From: JACRCT01 sp049841135
GTDB taxonomy: Bacteria > Myxococcota > Myxococcia > Myxococcales > UBA5297
Direction: 5' to 3'
Assembly: GCA_049841135.1 (NCBI GenBank)
Contig: JASGHK010000001.1
Span: 1-64,000 of the forward strand
Length of the DNA stretch: 64,000 bases
A model generated the notes under the pieces. That model made no database searches. It saw nothing but the letters and a program-made list of their open reading frames with translations, and was not told where the DNA came from. Of this stretch, positions 17,270 through 25,930 are shown one piece after another. Within the stretch, counting starts at the first letter, position 1, and the number at the start of each line of letters is the position of its first letter. The translations under genes were made by a program, and so were the position numbers.

Positions 17270-19453
17270 ATGCAGCCGTCGAGACTCGTCTGGATGCTCT
17301 TGCTGGCCGCCGCCGGATGCGGCGCTCCCGCGGCGGTCACGCCCGACGCAGCCTGCACCGTCGAGACCGACGAGGAGCTGTGCGCGCGCGAAGCGGCCTC
17401 GTGCGGCGAGGTCGAGACCTTCGACTCCTGCGAGCAGAAGCGGGTGATTGACTGCGGCACCTGTTCGTGGCCGCAGCTGTGCGGCACCGACTACGCGTGC
17501 CACCTTCCGGACTACGACGCCGGGCCCAAGCCGCCCCAGGATGCCAGCTCGCCCAAGCCGGCCGACGCCGGCGCTTCGCCGCGCGACGGCGGCGCTCCGA
17601 GCCTGGCCGACGCCGCTGCTCCTCATCCTGCCGACGGTGGACCTGCGGCTCGCGATGGCGGAGGTCCCGCTGGTTCCGACGCCGGTCTTCGCACCGACGC
17701 CGGGCAGGAGCCGTGCCGCAGCTATGGCGTGCTCTGCGCCGGCGCCGCCTGCTGCTCGGGCCTGCAATGCTCAGCCTCGGTGTGCAGCCCCTCCACCTAC
17801 TGCCTGGTCGAAGGCGAGTTCTGCACCGCCGAGGCCGGCGGCTGTTGCGGCGGGCTCGAGTGCCGGTCCGGGAAGTGCCAGAAGCCCGTCCCGACGTGCA
17901 CTCCGGTGGGCGGCGCCTGCAGCGGCTCCGGTTGCTGTGGCGAGGCCCTGTGCCGCGCTGGGCACTGCACCGAGTGCGCCGCGAACCGCCTGCCGTGCAG
18001 CGCCGATTCCGACTGCTGCAGCGGCTTCTGCCGGGCCGGCGCCTGCGACACCCAGCCGGATCCGGCGACCTGCATCAACCTCGACTCCTACAGCTGCGAC
18101 AGCGTCTCCGAGTGCTGCGAGATCGCCGACACCTGCGTGTACACCAAGGGCAAGTACCGCTGCTGCCTGATGGCCGGCACGAGCTGCGTCTACAGCACCG
18201 ACTGCTGCGGCTCGATGCTCTGCTCGGGCGGCAAGTGCGCCAAGCGTGCGCTCGACGCCAGCTGCGAGAACCACGAGGACTGCCTCTCCGAGTCGTGCGT
18301 GGAGGGCAAGTGCAGCTACGACACCTGCGTGGCGGTGGGCACGGCGTGCGGCTACGGCGGCGCCGGCGGCGGACACGGCTGCTGCCCGGGCTACATGTGC
18401 TACCTGGGCGTCTGCCAGGTGGACACGTTGGAGGGCCGCTTCTGCGTCGGTCGCAACCAGGCCTGCGCGTCCACCGTCGACTGCTGCTTCCCGGCCTCCT
18501 GCGACGGCGGCACCTGCGTCGACGACTTCTACTGCGGCTTCGGCGGCGAGGCCTGCACGAGCAACTCCGAGTGCTGCTCGGAGAAGTGCAACAACGGCGT
18601 CTGCGAGATGTACGTCTCCTGCGCCGCGGCGGGGGAGGGCTGTGACGCGGGGCTGGGCAACTGCTGCGCGGGCCTGACCTGCAACGCCAACGTCTGCGAG
18701 GACCTCACCACCCGGCCGCCCTGCGTCACCGGCGGCGGGGACTGCTTCTACACCTCCGAGTGCTGCGACGGGCTCGGCTGCAACGGCGGGAGCTGCGAAG
18801 CGGTGACCGCGTGCGTCGCCGACGGGGCCAGCTGCAGCGCCTCGTCGACCTGCTGCTCGGGAGCTTGCTCGGGAGGCGTGTGTTCGTCGGCGCCGTCCTG
18901 CGCGACGAGCGGACAGGCCTGCTCCGCGGCCACTCAGTGCTGCGCCGCGGCCCCGTACTGCCACGGCAGCTCCGCGACCGGCGCGACCGCCTGCTCCTCG
19001 TCGTGCGGCACCTCCAATGTCTCGTGCTCGAGCTCTGCCGACTGCTGTGCCGCGACCACCTGCTCGGCAGGGGTCTGCAAGGCCGCGTGCGGTGCGTCGG
19101 GGGCGTCGTGCTCGGCGAGCTCGCCGTGCTGCAGCGGGCTGAGCTGCTCGAACGGCACCTGCAGCTCCGCGCCGACGTGCAAGGCGGCCGGGACGCAGTG
19201 CTCGTCCGGCTCAGAGTGCTGCTCGACCGCGCACTACTGCGGCGCCGACACCACCAACCAGCTCCAGAGGTGCCGCAGCGCCTGCGTGCCGTACCTGGGC
19301 GCGGCGGCATCGACCGCCGACTGCTGCGCGGACCTCGTGCGCAACAGCCTGGGCTGGTGCGACCGGCCGTGTGGTGCGGCGGGAGCGTCGTGCCGCGGGA
19401 ACACCGACTGCTGCTCGCTCTCGTGTGGGCCGACGACCTTCAGGTGCAATTGA
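17270..19453 (+). CDS. Large cysteine-rich secreted lipoprotein with ~15 Dickkopf-like modules
   Basis: A 727-residue surface protein. ATG 17270 follows GGGAGG closely, and the signal peptide ends in a lipobox-like AAAGC (Cys17). A Pro/Ala/Asp spacer with repeated 'DAG/DGG' (~80-150) leads to repeating modules of ~30-45 residues of the form C-x-S/G-...-CC-S/D-G-x-C-...-G-x-C, like Dickkopf N-terminal or knottin cysteine-rich domains, continuing to the end. Many disulfides are expected, so export to an oxidising compartment is needed. Such proteins are frequent in predatory or multicellular myxobacteria, with adhesion, matrix or toxin roles proposed but unproven. The first 66-bp repeat begins right after its stop. 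Confidence 0.85.
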   Translation: MQPSRLVWMLLLAAAGCGAPAAVTPDAACTVETDEELCAREAASCGEVETFDSCEQKRVIDCGTCSWPQLCGTDYACHLPDYDAGPKPPQDASSPKPADAGASPRDGGAPSLADAAAPHPADGGPAARDGGGPAGSDAGLRTDAGQEPCRSYGVLCAGAACCSGLQCSASVCSPSTYCLVEGEFCTAEAGGCCGGLECRSGKCQKPVPTCTPVGGACSGSGCCGEALCRAGHCTECAANRLPCSADSDCCSGFCRAGACDTQPDPATCINLDSYSCDSVSECCEIADTCVYTKGKYRCCLMAGTSCVYSTDCCGSMLCSGGKCAKRALDASCENHEDCLSESCVEGKCSYDTCVAVGTACGYGGAGGGHGCCPGYMCYLGVCQVDTLEGRFCVGRNQACASTVDCCFPASCDGGTCVDDFYCGFGGEACTSNSECCSEKCNNGVCEMYVSCAAAGEGCDAGLGNCCAGLTCNANVCEDLTTRPPCVTGGGDCFYTSECCDGLGCNGGSCEAVTACVADGASCSASSTCCSGACSGGVCSSAPSCATSGQACSAATQCCAAAPYCHGSSATGATACSSSCGTSNVSCSSSADCCAATTCSAGVCKAACGASGASCSASSPCCSGLSCSNGTCSSAPTCKAAGTQCSSGSECCSTAHYCGADTTNQLQRCRSACVPYLGAAASTADCCADLVRNSLGWCDRPCGAAGASCRGNTDCCSLSCGPTTFRCN

Positions 19454-19462
19454 CCTCTCGCT

Positions 19463-20320
19463 GACTTGATGACGTGAGGCGCTGGTGGGGTGTGGGCCCG
19501 GCTTCCACGCCGGGGGCAACCTGGCTGGCTTGATGACCTGAGGCGCGCTGGTGGGGGGAGGGCCCGGCTTCCACGCCGGGGGCAACCTTGCGGACTTGAT
19601 GACCTGAGGCGCGCTGGTGGGGTGTGGGCCCGGCTTCCACGCCGGGGGCAACCTGGCTGGCTTGATGACCTGAGGCGCGATGGTGGGGTGTGGGCCCGGC
19701 TTCCACGCCGGGGGCAACCTTGCGGACTTGATGACCGGAGGCGCGCTGGTGGGGTGTGGGCCCGGCTTCCACGCCGGGGGCAACCTTGCGGACTTGATGA
19801 CCGGAGGCGCGCTGGTGGGGTGTGGGCCCGGCTTCCACGCCGGGGGCAACCTTGCGGACTTGATGACCTGAGGCGCGTTGGGGTGTGGGCCCGGCTTCCA
19901 CGCCGGGGGCAACCTGGCTGGCTTGATGACCTGAGGCGCGCTGGTGGGGTGTGGGCCCGGCTTCCACGCCGGGGGCAACCTTGCGGACTTGATGACCGGA
20001 GGCGCGCTGGTGGGGGTGTGGGCCCGGCTTCCACGCCGGGGGCAACCTGGCTGGCTTGATGACCTGAGGCGCGCTGGGGTGTGGGCCCGGCTTCCACGCC
20101 GGGGGCAACCTGGCTGGCTTGATGACCTGAGGCGCGCTGGTGGGTTGTGGGCCCGGCTTCCACGCCGGGGGCAACCTTGCGGACTTGATGACCTGAGGCG
20201 CGCTGGTGGGGTGTGGGTTCGGCTTCCACGCCGGGGACAACCTGGCCGACTTGATGACCTGAGGCGCGCTGAGTGTGGCCTCGGCTTCCACGCGCTTCCG
20301 CGCCGGGGACAACCGTGTGG
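19463..20320 (+). repeat. Tandem array of ~13 units of a 66-bp REP-like repeat (forward orientation)
   Basis: Units start with [G/G]A/GCTTGATGAC at 19463, 19527, 19593, 19659, 19725, 19791, 19857, 19920, 19986, 20053, 20116, 20182 and 20248. Spacing is 66 bp in nine of twelve steps and 63-67 in the rest. Each unit carries a hairpin CCCGGC-TTCCAC-GCCGGG and the segment CCTGAGGCGCGCTGG. Only single-base variation and small length changes in a G run separate the copies. The last unit decays before the RAYT stop. The array starts 9 bp after the Cys-rich gene, so it also forms a multi-hairpin 3' end for that transcript. Confidence 0.95.
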
Positions 20321-20329
20321 AGACCTGCT

Positions 20330-20788
20330 TTAGCCGACCCCGAGATCCTCTTCCATGCCCCGGAACCCAACCCAAGGGTAGTCGACTGTCCCGGGCCACC
20401 GACGCCAAGGATTCCCAATCACGTACTGAATCTTCTCCTGCAAATCCATCTCGTTCCGAATGATCCGGTCGTAGTACTCGCGCTGCCAAAGTCGGCCGGT
20501 CCGCCCATGGTCTCGGGCAAGCGCGTGGGTCGTGAATGACCGCCAAGAGTGGATGATCCGCTCGAGCGGCTCAGTCCTGTGCGTCTCGACGACCGTGTGA
20601 ACGTGGTTGTCCATGACGACGTGGGCGAGGAGTTCGAACCGCTGGCGGTCGGCGAACAGTAGTGCCGCTTGGACGACTGAGCGTTCCGCTGGCGAGAGCC
20701 TCAGGTGGTCCGACTCGAGACGCCAGGTGACGAAGTAGGTGGCCCCGTCCATACGCCAATGTGGCAGTCGTCTCCGGTAGAACCGCAT
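20330..20788 (-). mobile_element. REP-associated tyrosine transposase (RAYT, Y1 family)
   Basis: A 152-residue HUH/Y1 endonuclease. ATG 20788 has GGGAGGGG about six bases upstream. Motifs: RRRLPHW and ATYFVTWRL at the N terminus, MDNHVHTVV (the HUH metal-binding pair), and WQREYYDRIIRNE with the catalytic tyrosine, followed by the family-typical YVIGNPWRRWP...YPWVGFR end. All active-site elements are intact, so it should nick single-stranded DNA at repeat hairpins. No IS terminal structures or TnpB. The gene sits exactly between two arrays of the same 66-bp repeat in opposite orientation. Confidence 0.92.
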
Positions 20789-20903
20789 GATTGTCCCCTC
20801 CCGATGGCCAGGTAAGTGTGTGGCCACGGCGGACTGTGCAGTGCTCATGCCGATACTGGGCGACGCTTCGGTTGCTCGAACGAAATGTGAGGAATCAAGA
20901 GGC

Positions 20904-21382
20904 GTGGAAGCCGGGCCCACACCCCACCAGCGCGCCTCAGGTCATCAAGTCAGCGAGGTTGCCCCCGGCGTGGAAGCCGGGCCCACACCCCACCAGCGCG
21001 CCTCAGGTCATCAAGTCGGCCAGGTTGTCCCCGGCGTGGAAGCCGGGCCCACACCCCTACCAGCGCGCCTCAGGTCATCAAGTCCGCAAGGTTGCCCCTG
21101 GCGTGGAAGCCGGGCCCACACCCCACCAGCGCGCCTCAGGCCATCAAGTCAGCGAGGTTGTCCCCGGCGTGGAAGCCGGGCCCACACCCAACGCCTCAGG
21201 TCATCAAGTCAGCGAGGTTGTCCCCGGCGGGGAAGCCGGGCCCACACCCCAGCGCGCCTCAGGCCATCAAGTCAGCGAGGTTGTCCCCGGCGTGGAAGCC
21301 GGGCCCACACCCCAACGCGCCTCAGGTCATCAAGTCAGCGAGGTCGTCCCCGGCGTGGAAGCCGGGCCCACACCCCAGCGCG
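20904..21382 (-). repeat. Tandem array of ~8 units of the 66-bp repeat (reverse orientation)
   Basis: The same repeat as at 19463-20320 but inverted. GTGGAAGCCGGG starts lie at 20904, 20970, 21036, 21103, 21169, 21229 (with a T-to-G change), 21292 and 21355, spacing 60-67 bp. It ends against the stop codon of the SNF2 helicase gene (21383), so the last hairpins lie immediately 3' of that gene. The 115 bp between this array and the RAYT start hold only its ribosome site and no other feature seen. Confidence 0.95.
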
Positions 21383-24139
21383 CTACTCCAGCCAGAAGTA
21401 CGCGGTGGCGATGAGCGTGCGGTTGACGTTCACCTTGCCGCGGACGGCGAGCATGGTGAGCGTCCGGTCGAGGTCGCCGTAGCGGCGGTCCTCCTCCATC
21501 CGCAGCGTGCTCATCCGCTTGCGGTACTCGCGGTCGGCGCGGTCCAGCGCGGCGCGGGCGCGGACCTTGAGCGTCGGGTCCTCTTCCGCCATCAGCGCCG
21601 CCCGGGCCTCTTCCCACTTCTTGCGCGCCTTCTCCACCGCCTCGCGCGGCGCCATCAGGCAGTCCTCCGCGTAGCGCATCGCCTTCTCGCGGGCGCGGTC
21701 GGCCTCCAGGGCCACGGACTCGTTGACCTGGCCGGCGACCTCGTCGCGGGCGTTGGCCAGCGCCGCTTCCTGCGCGGTCGAGACCGGCAGCACCGCCGGG
21801 CACCGCCCCAGGGCGGTCTTCCCGGACAGCCGCGCGATCGCCTCGCCCTCGGAGAGAGACAAGGCGCGGTAGGTCGACCCGTCGCGCACGAGGACGATGT
21901 GCACCAGCCGCTCCGGTGGCCTCGCGCCGCTGACCTCGAAGCGGTAGACGAACCACCAGCCTTCGGAGCCGGAGAGCGAGGAGAGCCGGGAGGGCAGCTC
22001 GCTGGCGTTGAGCGTGACGTAGCTGATGGCCGGGGCGGGCTTGCTGCGCAGCTCGCGGATGGCCTGCTCGGTCTGCGAGCGCGAGGCCTCTTCCTTGCCC
22101 AGCACCGCCTTTGTGAGCGCCCGGCTGCCCTTCTTGCGCCGCTCGATGGCGGCCTGCGCGGTCGTGCCGGTGATGCGCAGGCGGTTGCGGACGTCGTCCT
22201 CGAAGTTCTCGAGCAGGATCTCGCGGGCCTGCTCCATCCGCGCGCCGATCTTGGTTTCGAGATCCGACCGCAGCGCCTCGAACGCCTTGGTGATCTCCGC
22301 CTCGGTGCGGCAGCCCTGGTAGATGTCCAGGACCCGCTTCTCGAAGTCGATGCCGCTCTCCAGCGCGCCCAGCACCTCGTCGGAGGCGCCGAAGACGCCG
22401 TCGAACAAGGTCAGCTTCTTCTCGAGCAGCTCGAACAGCCGCTGGTCCGCGGCGTTGGAGCGGTTGAGGAAGTTGATGACCAGCACGTCGCGGGTCTGGC
22501 CGTACCGGTGGCAGCGGCCGATGCGCTGCTCGATGCGCTGCGGGTTCCAGGGCAGGTCGTAGTTGACGATGAGGTTGCAGAACTGGAGGTTGAGCCCCTC
22601 GGCGCCCGCCTCGGTCGACAGGAAGATCTGCGTGCGCTCGCGGAAGTCTTCCACCAGCTGGCGGCGCTCGTCGGGGCCCGCGCCGTCGCCGGAGAGCGTG
22701 GAGATCTTGCCCTTGAAGCCGTGCGCGGACAGCAGCTGCACCAGGTACTCCTGGGTGCGCTTGCTCTCGGTGAAGATGACCGCCTTCTGGGGCCAGCGAT
22801 AGCCGGCGGCCACGGTGAAGGCGCGGTCGAGCGCGCGGCAGAGCGCCTCGCCCTTGGCGTTGAGCTTGATGGACTCGGCGAGCTTCGCGTAGTGCTTGAG
22901 CTCGTGCAGCTCGCCCTCGAGCGCGTCGATGGTCACCGGCGCCTTGCGCGGCTTGCCGTCCTCGGCCGGCCCGAGCTCGATCTCCTCGAGCTCCTCGTCG
23001 AACTCGCGCAGCTCCTCGACCTCGGCCTTGGTCAGCGTCAGCTCGAACGCCTTGCCGGCCTTGGCCGCCTTGATCCGCTCCTCGAGGCTGTCGGCCAGGC
23101 GCCGCAGGGTGGGGGCGATGGCGTAGGTCGAGGAGGCCAACAGCTTGCGGTAGACGAGCGTGAGCAGCGTGCGCCGCCCGGGCTCGATGGCCAACAGCTC
23201 CGCGCGGCGCAGGTACTCGCTGACCTTGTCGTAGAGGTCCTGCTCCTCGGCCGTGTAGCTGAAGTCCTCGACCATCGACCGGCGGGCCGTGAACTTCACG
23301 TACTCGCGGACCTGGCGGCGCAGGGTGCGGTGGACGACCGGCTCGATGCGGCCCTTCAGCTCGGCCAGCGCCTGGTGCGCGTTCTCCTCCTGGCAGCCGA
23401 GGTAGCGGGCGCGGAAGGCGTGCTCGGGCCCCAGCACCGACTCGTCCAAAAAGCCGATGAGCCCGAACAGCTCCATCAGCTCGTTCTGCAGCGGGGTCGC
23501 GGTGAGCAGGAGCTTGGGCCGGCCCTCGAGCGCCGTCCGCAGCGCCTTGCCGGTCTTGTTGTTCGGCTTCCAGGCGTTGCGCAGCCGGTGCGCCTCGTCG
23601 ATGACGACCAGGTCCCAGGGGATGCGCGAGGCCTCGGCGGCGCGGTTGGAGCCGAACTGGATGGAGGCGATGACCGGCCCGTTCTGCTCGAAGGGGTTGG
23701 CGCGGAAGTTCTTGGCGAAGTCGCCGTCGACGCAGACCCCGGGCAGGCCGAACTTCTCGAGCAGCTCCGCCTGCCACTGCGCGCGCAGCGGGGCGGGGCA
23801 GAGGATGAGGATGCGCGACTTGCCTTCGGCCCACAGCTGGCCGAGGACGATGCCCGCCTCGATGGTCTTCCCGAGCCCCACCTCGTCGGCGAGGATCCCG
23901 CCGCCGCGGGGGATGGCCTCCATCGCGAAGGAGGCCGCTTCGATCTGGTGCGGGTTCAGGTCGACCGTGGAGGTGGTCAGCGCAGTGGCGACGCGCGCGG
24001 CTCCAGCTTGCGAGAGTGCAAGCTCCTCCGCCAGCAAGCGCTGGTGGAAGGGCGTCATCGAATTTTCGCCAATGTTTCCAGAGGCTAGCAGTGCGCGAAC
24101 GTCCACGCTCCCCACTAGGTCACTGACCGCCGTCCGCAT
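21383..24139 (-). CDS. SNF2/RapA-like DEAH ATPase (helicase-like)
   Basis: A 918-residue superfamily 2 translocase. Seen: Walker A ADEVGLGKTIEAGI, DEAH box VIDEAHRLRN, TATPLQN (motif III), then a helicase C-terminal domain with STEAGAEGLNLQ (motif V) and QRIGRCHRYGQTRDV (motif VI). Insertions and a long C-terminal helical region follow. The closest architecture is RapA and the DrmD-type helicases of DISARM systems, but no DrmA/B/C, methyltransferase or BREX gene is next to it. It may act alone in transcription recycling, repair or defence. ATG 24139 chosen for the purine-rich GGCGAGGG upstream; a GTG at 24181 is in frame. Confidence 0.9.
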   Translation of the reverse strand: MRTAVSDLVGSVDVRALLASGNIGENSMTPFHQRLLAEELALSQAGAARVATALTTSTVDLNPHQIEAASFAMEAIPRGGGILADEVGLGKTIEAGIVLGQLWAEGKSRILILCPAPLRAQWQAELLEKFGLPGVCVDGDFAKNFRANPFEQNGPVIASIQFGSNRAAEASRIPWDLVVIDEAHRLRNAWKPNNKTGKALRTALEGRPKLLLTATPLQNELMELFGLIGFLDESVLGPEHAFRARYLGCQEENAHQALAELKGRIEPVVHRTLRRQVREYVKFTARRSMVEDFSYTAEEQDLYDKVSEYLRRAELLAIEPGRRTLLTLVYRKLLASSTYAIAPTLRRLADSLEERIKAAKAGKAFELTLTKAEVEELREFDEELEEIELGPAEDGKPRKAPVTIDALEGELHELKHYAKLAESIKLNAKGEALCRALDRAFTVAAGYRWPQKAVIFTESKRTQEYLVQLLSAHGFKGKISTLSGDGAGPDERRQLVEDFRERTQIFLSTEAGAEGLNLQFCNLIVNYDLPWNPQRIEQRIGRCHRYGQTRDVLVINFLNRSNAADQRLFELLEKKLTLFDGVFGASDEVLGALESGIDFEKRVLDIYQGCRTEAEITKAFEALRSDLETKIGARMEQAREILLENFEDDVRNRLRITGTTAQAAIERRKKGSRALTKAVLGKEEASRSQTEQAIRELRSKPAPAISYVTLNASELPSRLSSLSGSEGWWFVYRFEVSGARPPERLVHIVLVRDGSTYRALSLSEGEAIARLSGKTALGRCPAVLPVSTAQEAALANARDEVAGQVNESVALEADRAREKAMRYAEDCLMAPREAVEKARKKWEEARAALMAEEDPTLKVRARAALDRADREYRKRMSTLRMEEDRRYGDLDRTLTMLAVRGKVNVNRTLIATAYFWLE

Positions 24140-24243
24140 CGACCCTCGCCTTCGCCACGAATTCTTGTTGAGGCGCGGCACTTTAGCACTTGGGACGGAG
24201 CAGGCAACCGGTTGCTACAGCGGCGTGGTCACGCCACGTATGG

Positions 24244-24771
24244 TCAGGGGCCGAGGATCCACTCAAGCCACGACGACCACGAAGGAATTCGCACGAGCGT
24301 GCCCCCGGGCAAGGTGAGGATCGTGGGGGTGAACCAACTGGAGGATGGGTAGGAGTATTTGCAGGTGACTCCGTGGCGGATGGCGGCGACGAGCCCGCTG
24401 CCGTCGAAGACGACTTCGCGCTGGCGGAAGGAACCCGGCTCGCCGCGCGAGAACTGCCACCACTCTTCGTCGACCGGAGCGCGGGTCGTCGTCAGCGGCC
24501 AGCCGACGAGCTGGCGCACTTGGGCCCGGCTCATCCCCTTGCGCAGCCGGGTGAAGCCTTGATGGCTGTAGCCCTCCGAGTACTGGGTACCCGTGAAGAG
24601 CAGCTCGCGGTGCAGCCCGTAGTGCAGGTCGCAGCTCCCGACCGCGTCCAGTGCCAGCATCGCCTTGGTCTCGGGGACGAGCGCGGGGAGCACGGCGCCG
24701 GCCAGGCCGAGGGTGACGACGGCGACGACCAGCAGAAGCAGGCGCAATCGAACTCTCGGGCGGCAGGCCAT
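24244..24771 (-). CDS. Exported/membrane protein with BamE/SmpA-like fold
   Basis: A 175-residue protein. ATG 24771 with AGGAAG six bases upstream. An N-terminal hydrophobic helix (~residues 8-33) acts as anchor or signal. The part ~75-125 reads RLRKGMSRAQVRQLVGWPLTT...WWQFSRG...REVVFDGSGLVAAI, which is the SmpA/OmlA (BamE) pattern: 'GMt-xxqV-xxlG-P', a Trp-Tyr-like strand, then 'v-F-xxxg-v'. These domains bind partner proteins in the periplasm. No lipobox, so it is not a canonical BamE lipoprotein. Function unknown. Confidence 0.7.
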   Translation of the reverse strand: MACRPRVRLRLLLLVVAVVTLGLAGAVLPALVPETKAMLALDAVGSCDLHYGLHRELLFTGTQYSEGYSHQGFTRLRKGMSRAQVRQLVGWPLTTTRAPVDEEWWQFSRGEPGSFRQREVVFDGSGLVAAIRHGVTCKYSYPSSSWFTPTILTLPGGTLVRIPSWSSWLEWILGP

Positions 24772-24834
24772 GTCGAGCTTCCTGACACCGCGCCCGGCGC
24801 TCGGGTTCGCACCCCTGCGAAGCGGACAGGACGC

Positions 24835-25032
24835 TCAGGAGGAGGGGCCGCTCGCGGCCTGCCCTCGAGGCAGCGGCGCCGGCTCCGGGGCCGGCTCGCG
24901 GGCCTCGATCGAGAGCGGCGACTTGGCTGTCTGTGCGACCAGTTCGCAGCAGCTGGGGCAGTCGTCGAGGTGGCGCTGGACCCCCTCTCGCGCCTCGCGG
25001 CCGAGGCGTCCGTCCAGCAGAATCGAGTACAA
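24835..25032 (-). CDS. Small zinc-finger anti-sigma factor candidate
   Basis: About 65 residues. A short zf-HC2-like finger is visible: LLDGRLGREAREGVQRHLDDCPSCCELV, with HxxxCxxC for zinc. A Glu/Pro-rich tail follows and there is no membrane helix. The start is TTG at 25032 with AAGGAG (25042-25037) four bases upstream. Longer versions would run into the divergent sigma gene. Placement next to a sigma gene, divergently transcribed, fits an anti-sigma role. Confidence 0.6.
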   Translation of the reverse strand: MYSILLDGRLGREAREGVQRHLDDCPSCCELVAQTAKSPLSIEAREPAPEPAPLPRGQAASGPSS

Positions 25033-25072
25033 CGCTCTCCTTGAGGCAGGCCCTGGGGAAGGAGTGGTCCGG

Positions 25073-25930
25073 ATGCCAGCTCCCATCGCACAGCGCTCCT
25101 CGCGCGAGCTCTTCGAGGAAGGCCGCCAGGCCTGGCCCGCCGTCCCGCTCACCGCCGAGGACTTCCAGCGCTTCGTGGAAGGCCGCACGCAGGAGCTCGC
25201 GGAGGGCGTCGCCGGCGACCTCTACCTCGCCTGCGCCTGCGCGCGACAGACTCCGCAGGCCCTGGCGGCGTTCGAGCAGGCGTTCGTGGGACAAGTGCCG
25301 GCCTACCTCTCTCGCGTCGAAGGCGCGGGTCCGTTCCTGGAGGACGTGCGGCAGCTGCTGCGCATCCGGCTCTTCGTTCCGCCGGCGGCGGGCGCGCCGA
25401 AGATCGCCGAGTACCGTGGCAAGGGGCCCTTGGGCGCCTGGGTCCGCGTGGTCGCCATCAACCTCGCGCTCGAGCTCAAGCGGGCCAGCCAGCCCGCGGT
25501 GTCCACCGAGGAGATCGAGCGGCTGCCGGAGATGGTGGCGCAGCCCAACCCCGAGCTGGACTTCATCCGCGTCCGCTACGCCGAGCCGTTCAAGAAGGCG
25601 TTCGCCGCGGCGCTCTCGGCCCTCGAGCCGCGCGAGCGGACGGTGCTCAAGATGCACCTCGTCCACGGCCTCTCCATCGACAAGATCGCGCAGCTCTACC
25701 AGGTGCACCGCAGCACCGCCGCGCGCTGGCTGGTGGACGTCCGCGAGCGCCTCTACGACGAGACGCGGGGGCGGCTGGTCGATCTGCTCCAGCTCCCCCC
25801 GCGCGAGCTCGACAGCCTGCTCGCCCTGGTGCGCAGCGACATCGACGTCAGCGTGCGGCGCATCCTGGGCGAGTCGAAGGCGGATATCTCGAAGGATGGG
25901 AAGGCGGGGCCTACTGGCAGCGGCCGTTGA
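25073..25930 (+). CDS. RNA polymerase sigma factor of a Myxococcales-type sigma-70 subfamily
   Basis: A 285-residue sigma factor. ATG 25073 with AAGGAG eight bases upstream. The region ~80-150 (AAFEQAFVGQVPAYLS...YRGKGPLGAWVRVVAINLALELKR) corresponds to sigma region 2. FAAALSALEPRERTVLKMHLVHGLSIDKIAQLYQVHRSTAARWL is region 4 with a clear helix-turn-helix. This matches the Myxococcales-restricted group usually adjacent to kinases or zinc-finger proteins. A ~60-residue extension follows region 4. The divergent zinc-finger gene probably encodes its regulator. The final ~20 bp overlap the convergent Cys-rich gene. Confidence 0.88.
   Translation: MPAPIAQRSSRELFEEGRQAWPAVPLTAEDFQRFVEGRTQELAEGVAGDLYLACACARQTPQALAAFEQAFVGQVPAYLSRVEGAGPFLEDVRQLLRIRLFVPPAAGAPKIAEYRGKGPLGAWVRVVAINLALELKRASQPAVSTEEIERLPEMVAQPNPELDFIRVRYAEPFKKAFAAALSALEPRERTVLKMHLVHGLSIDKIAQLYQVHRSTAARWLVDVRERLYDETRGRLVDLLQLPPRELDSLLALVRSDIDVSVRRILGESKADISKDGKAGPTGSGR

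Noticed and set aside
19463..21382. CRISPR-like array
   Set aside because: Units are 66 bp repeated end to end with no unique spacers, are present in both orientations and flank a RAYT gene; no cas gene is near.
19440..21482. Long ORFs encoding Pro/Lys-rich 22-residue repeats on both strands
   Set aside because: The 66-bp period is divisible by three, which keeps frames open on both strands. There is no start or ribosome site and the sequence is a hairpin array.
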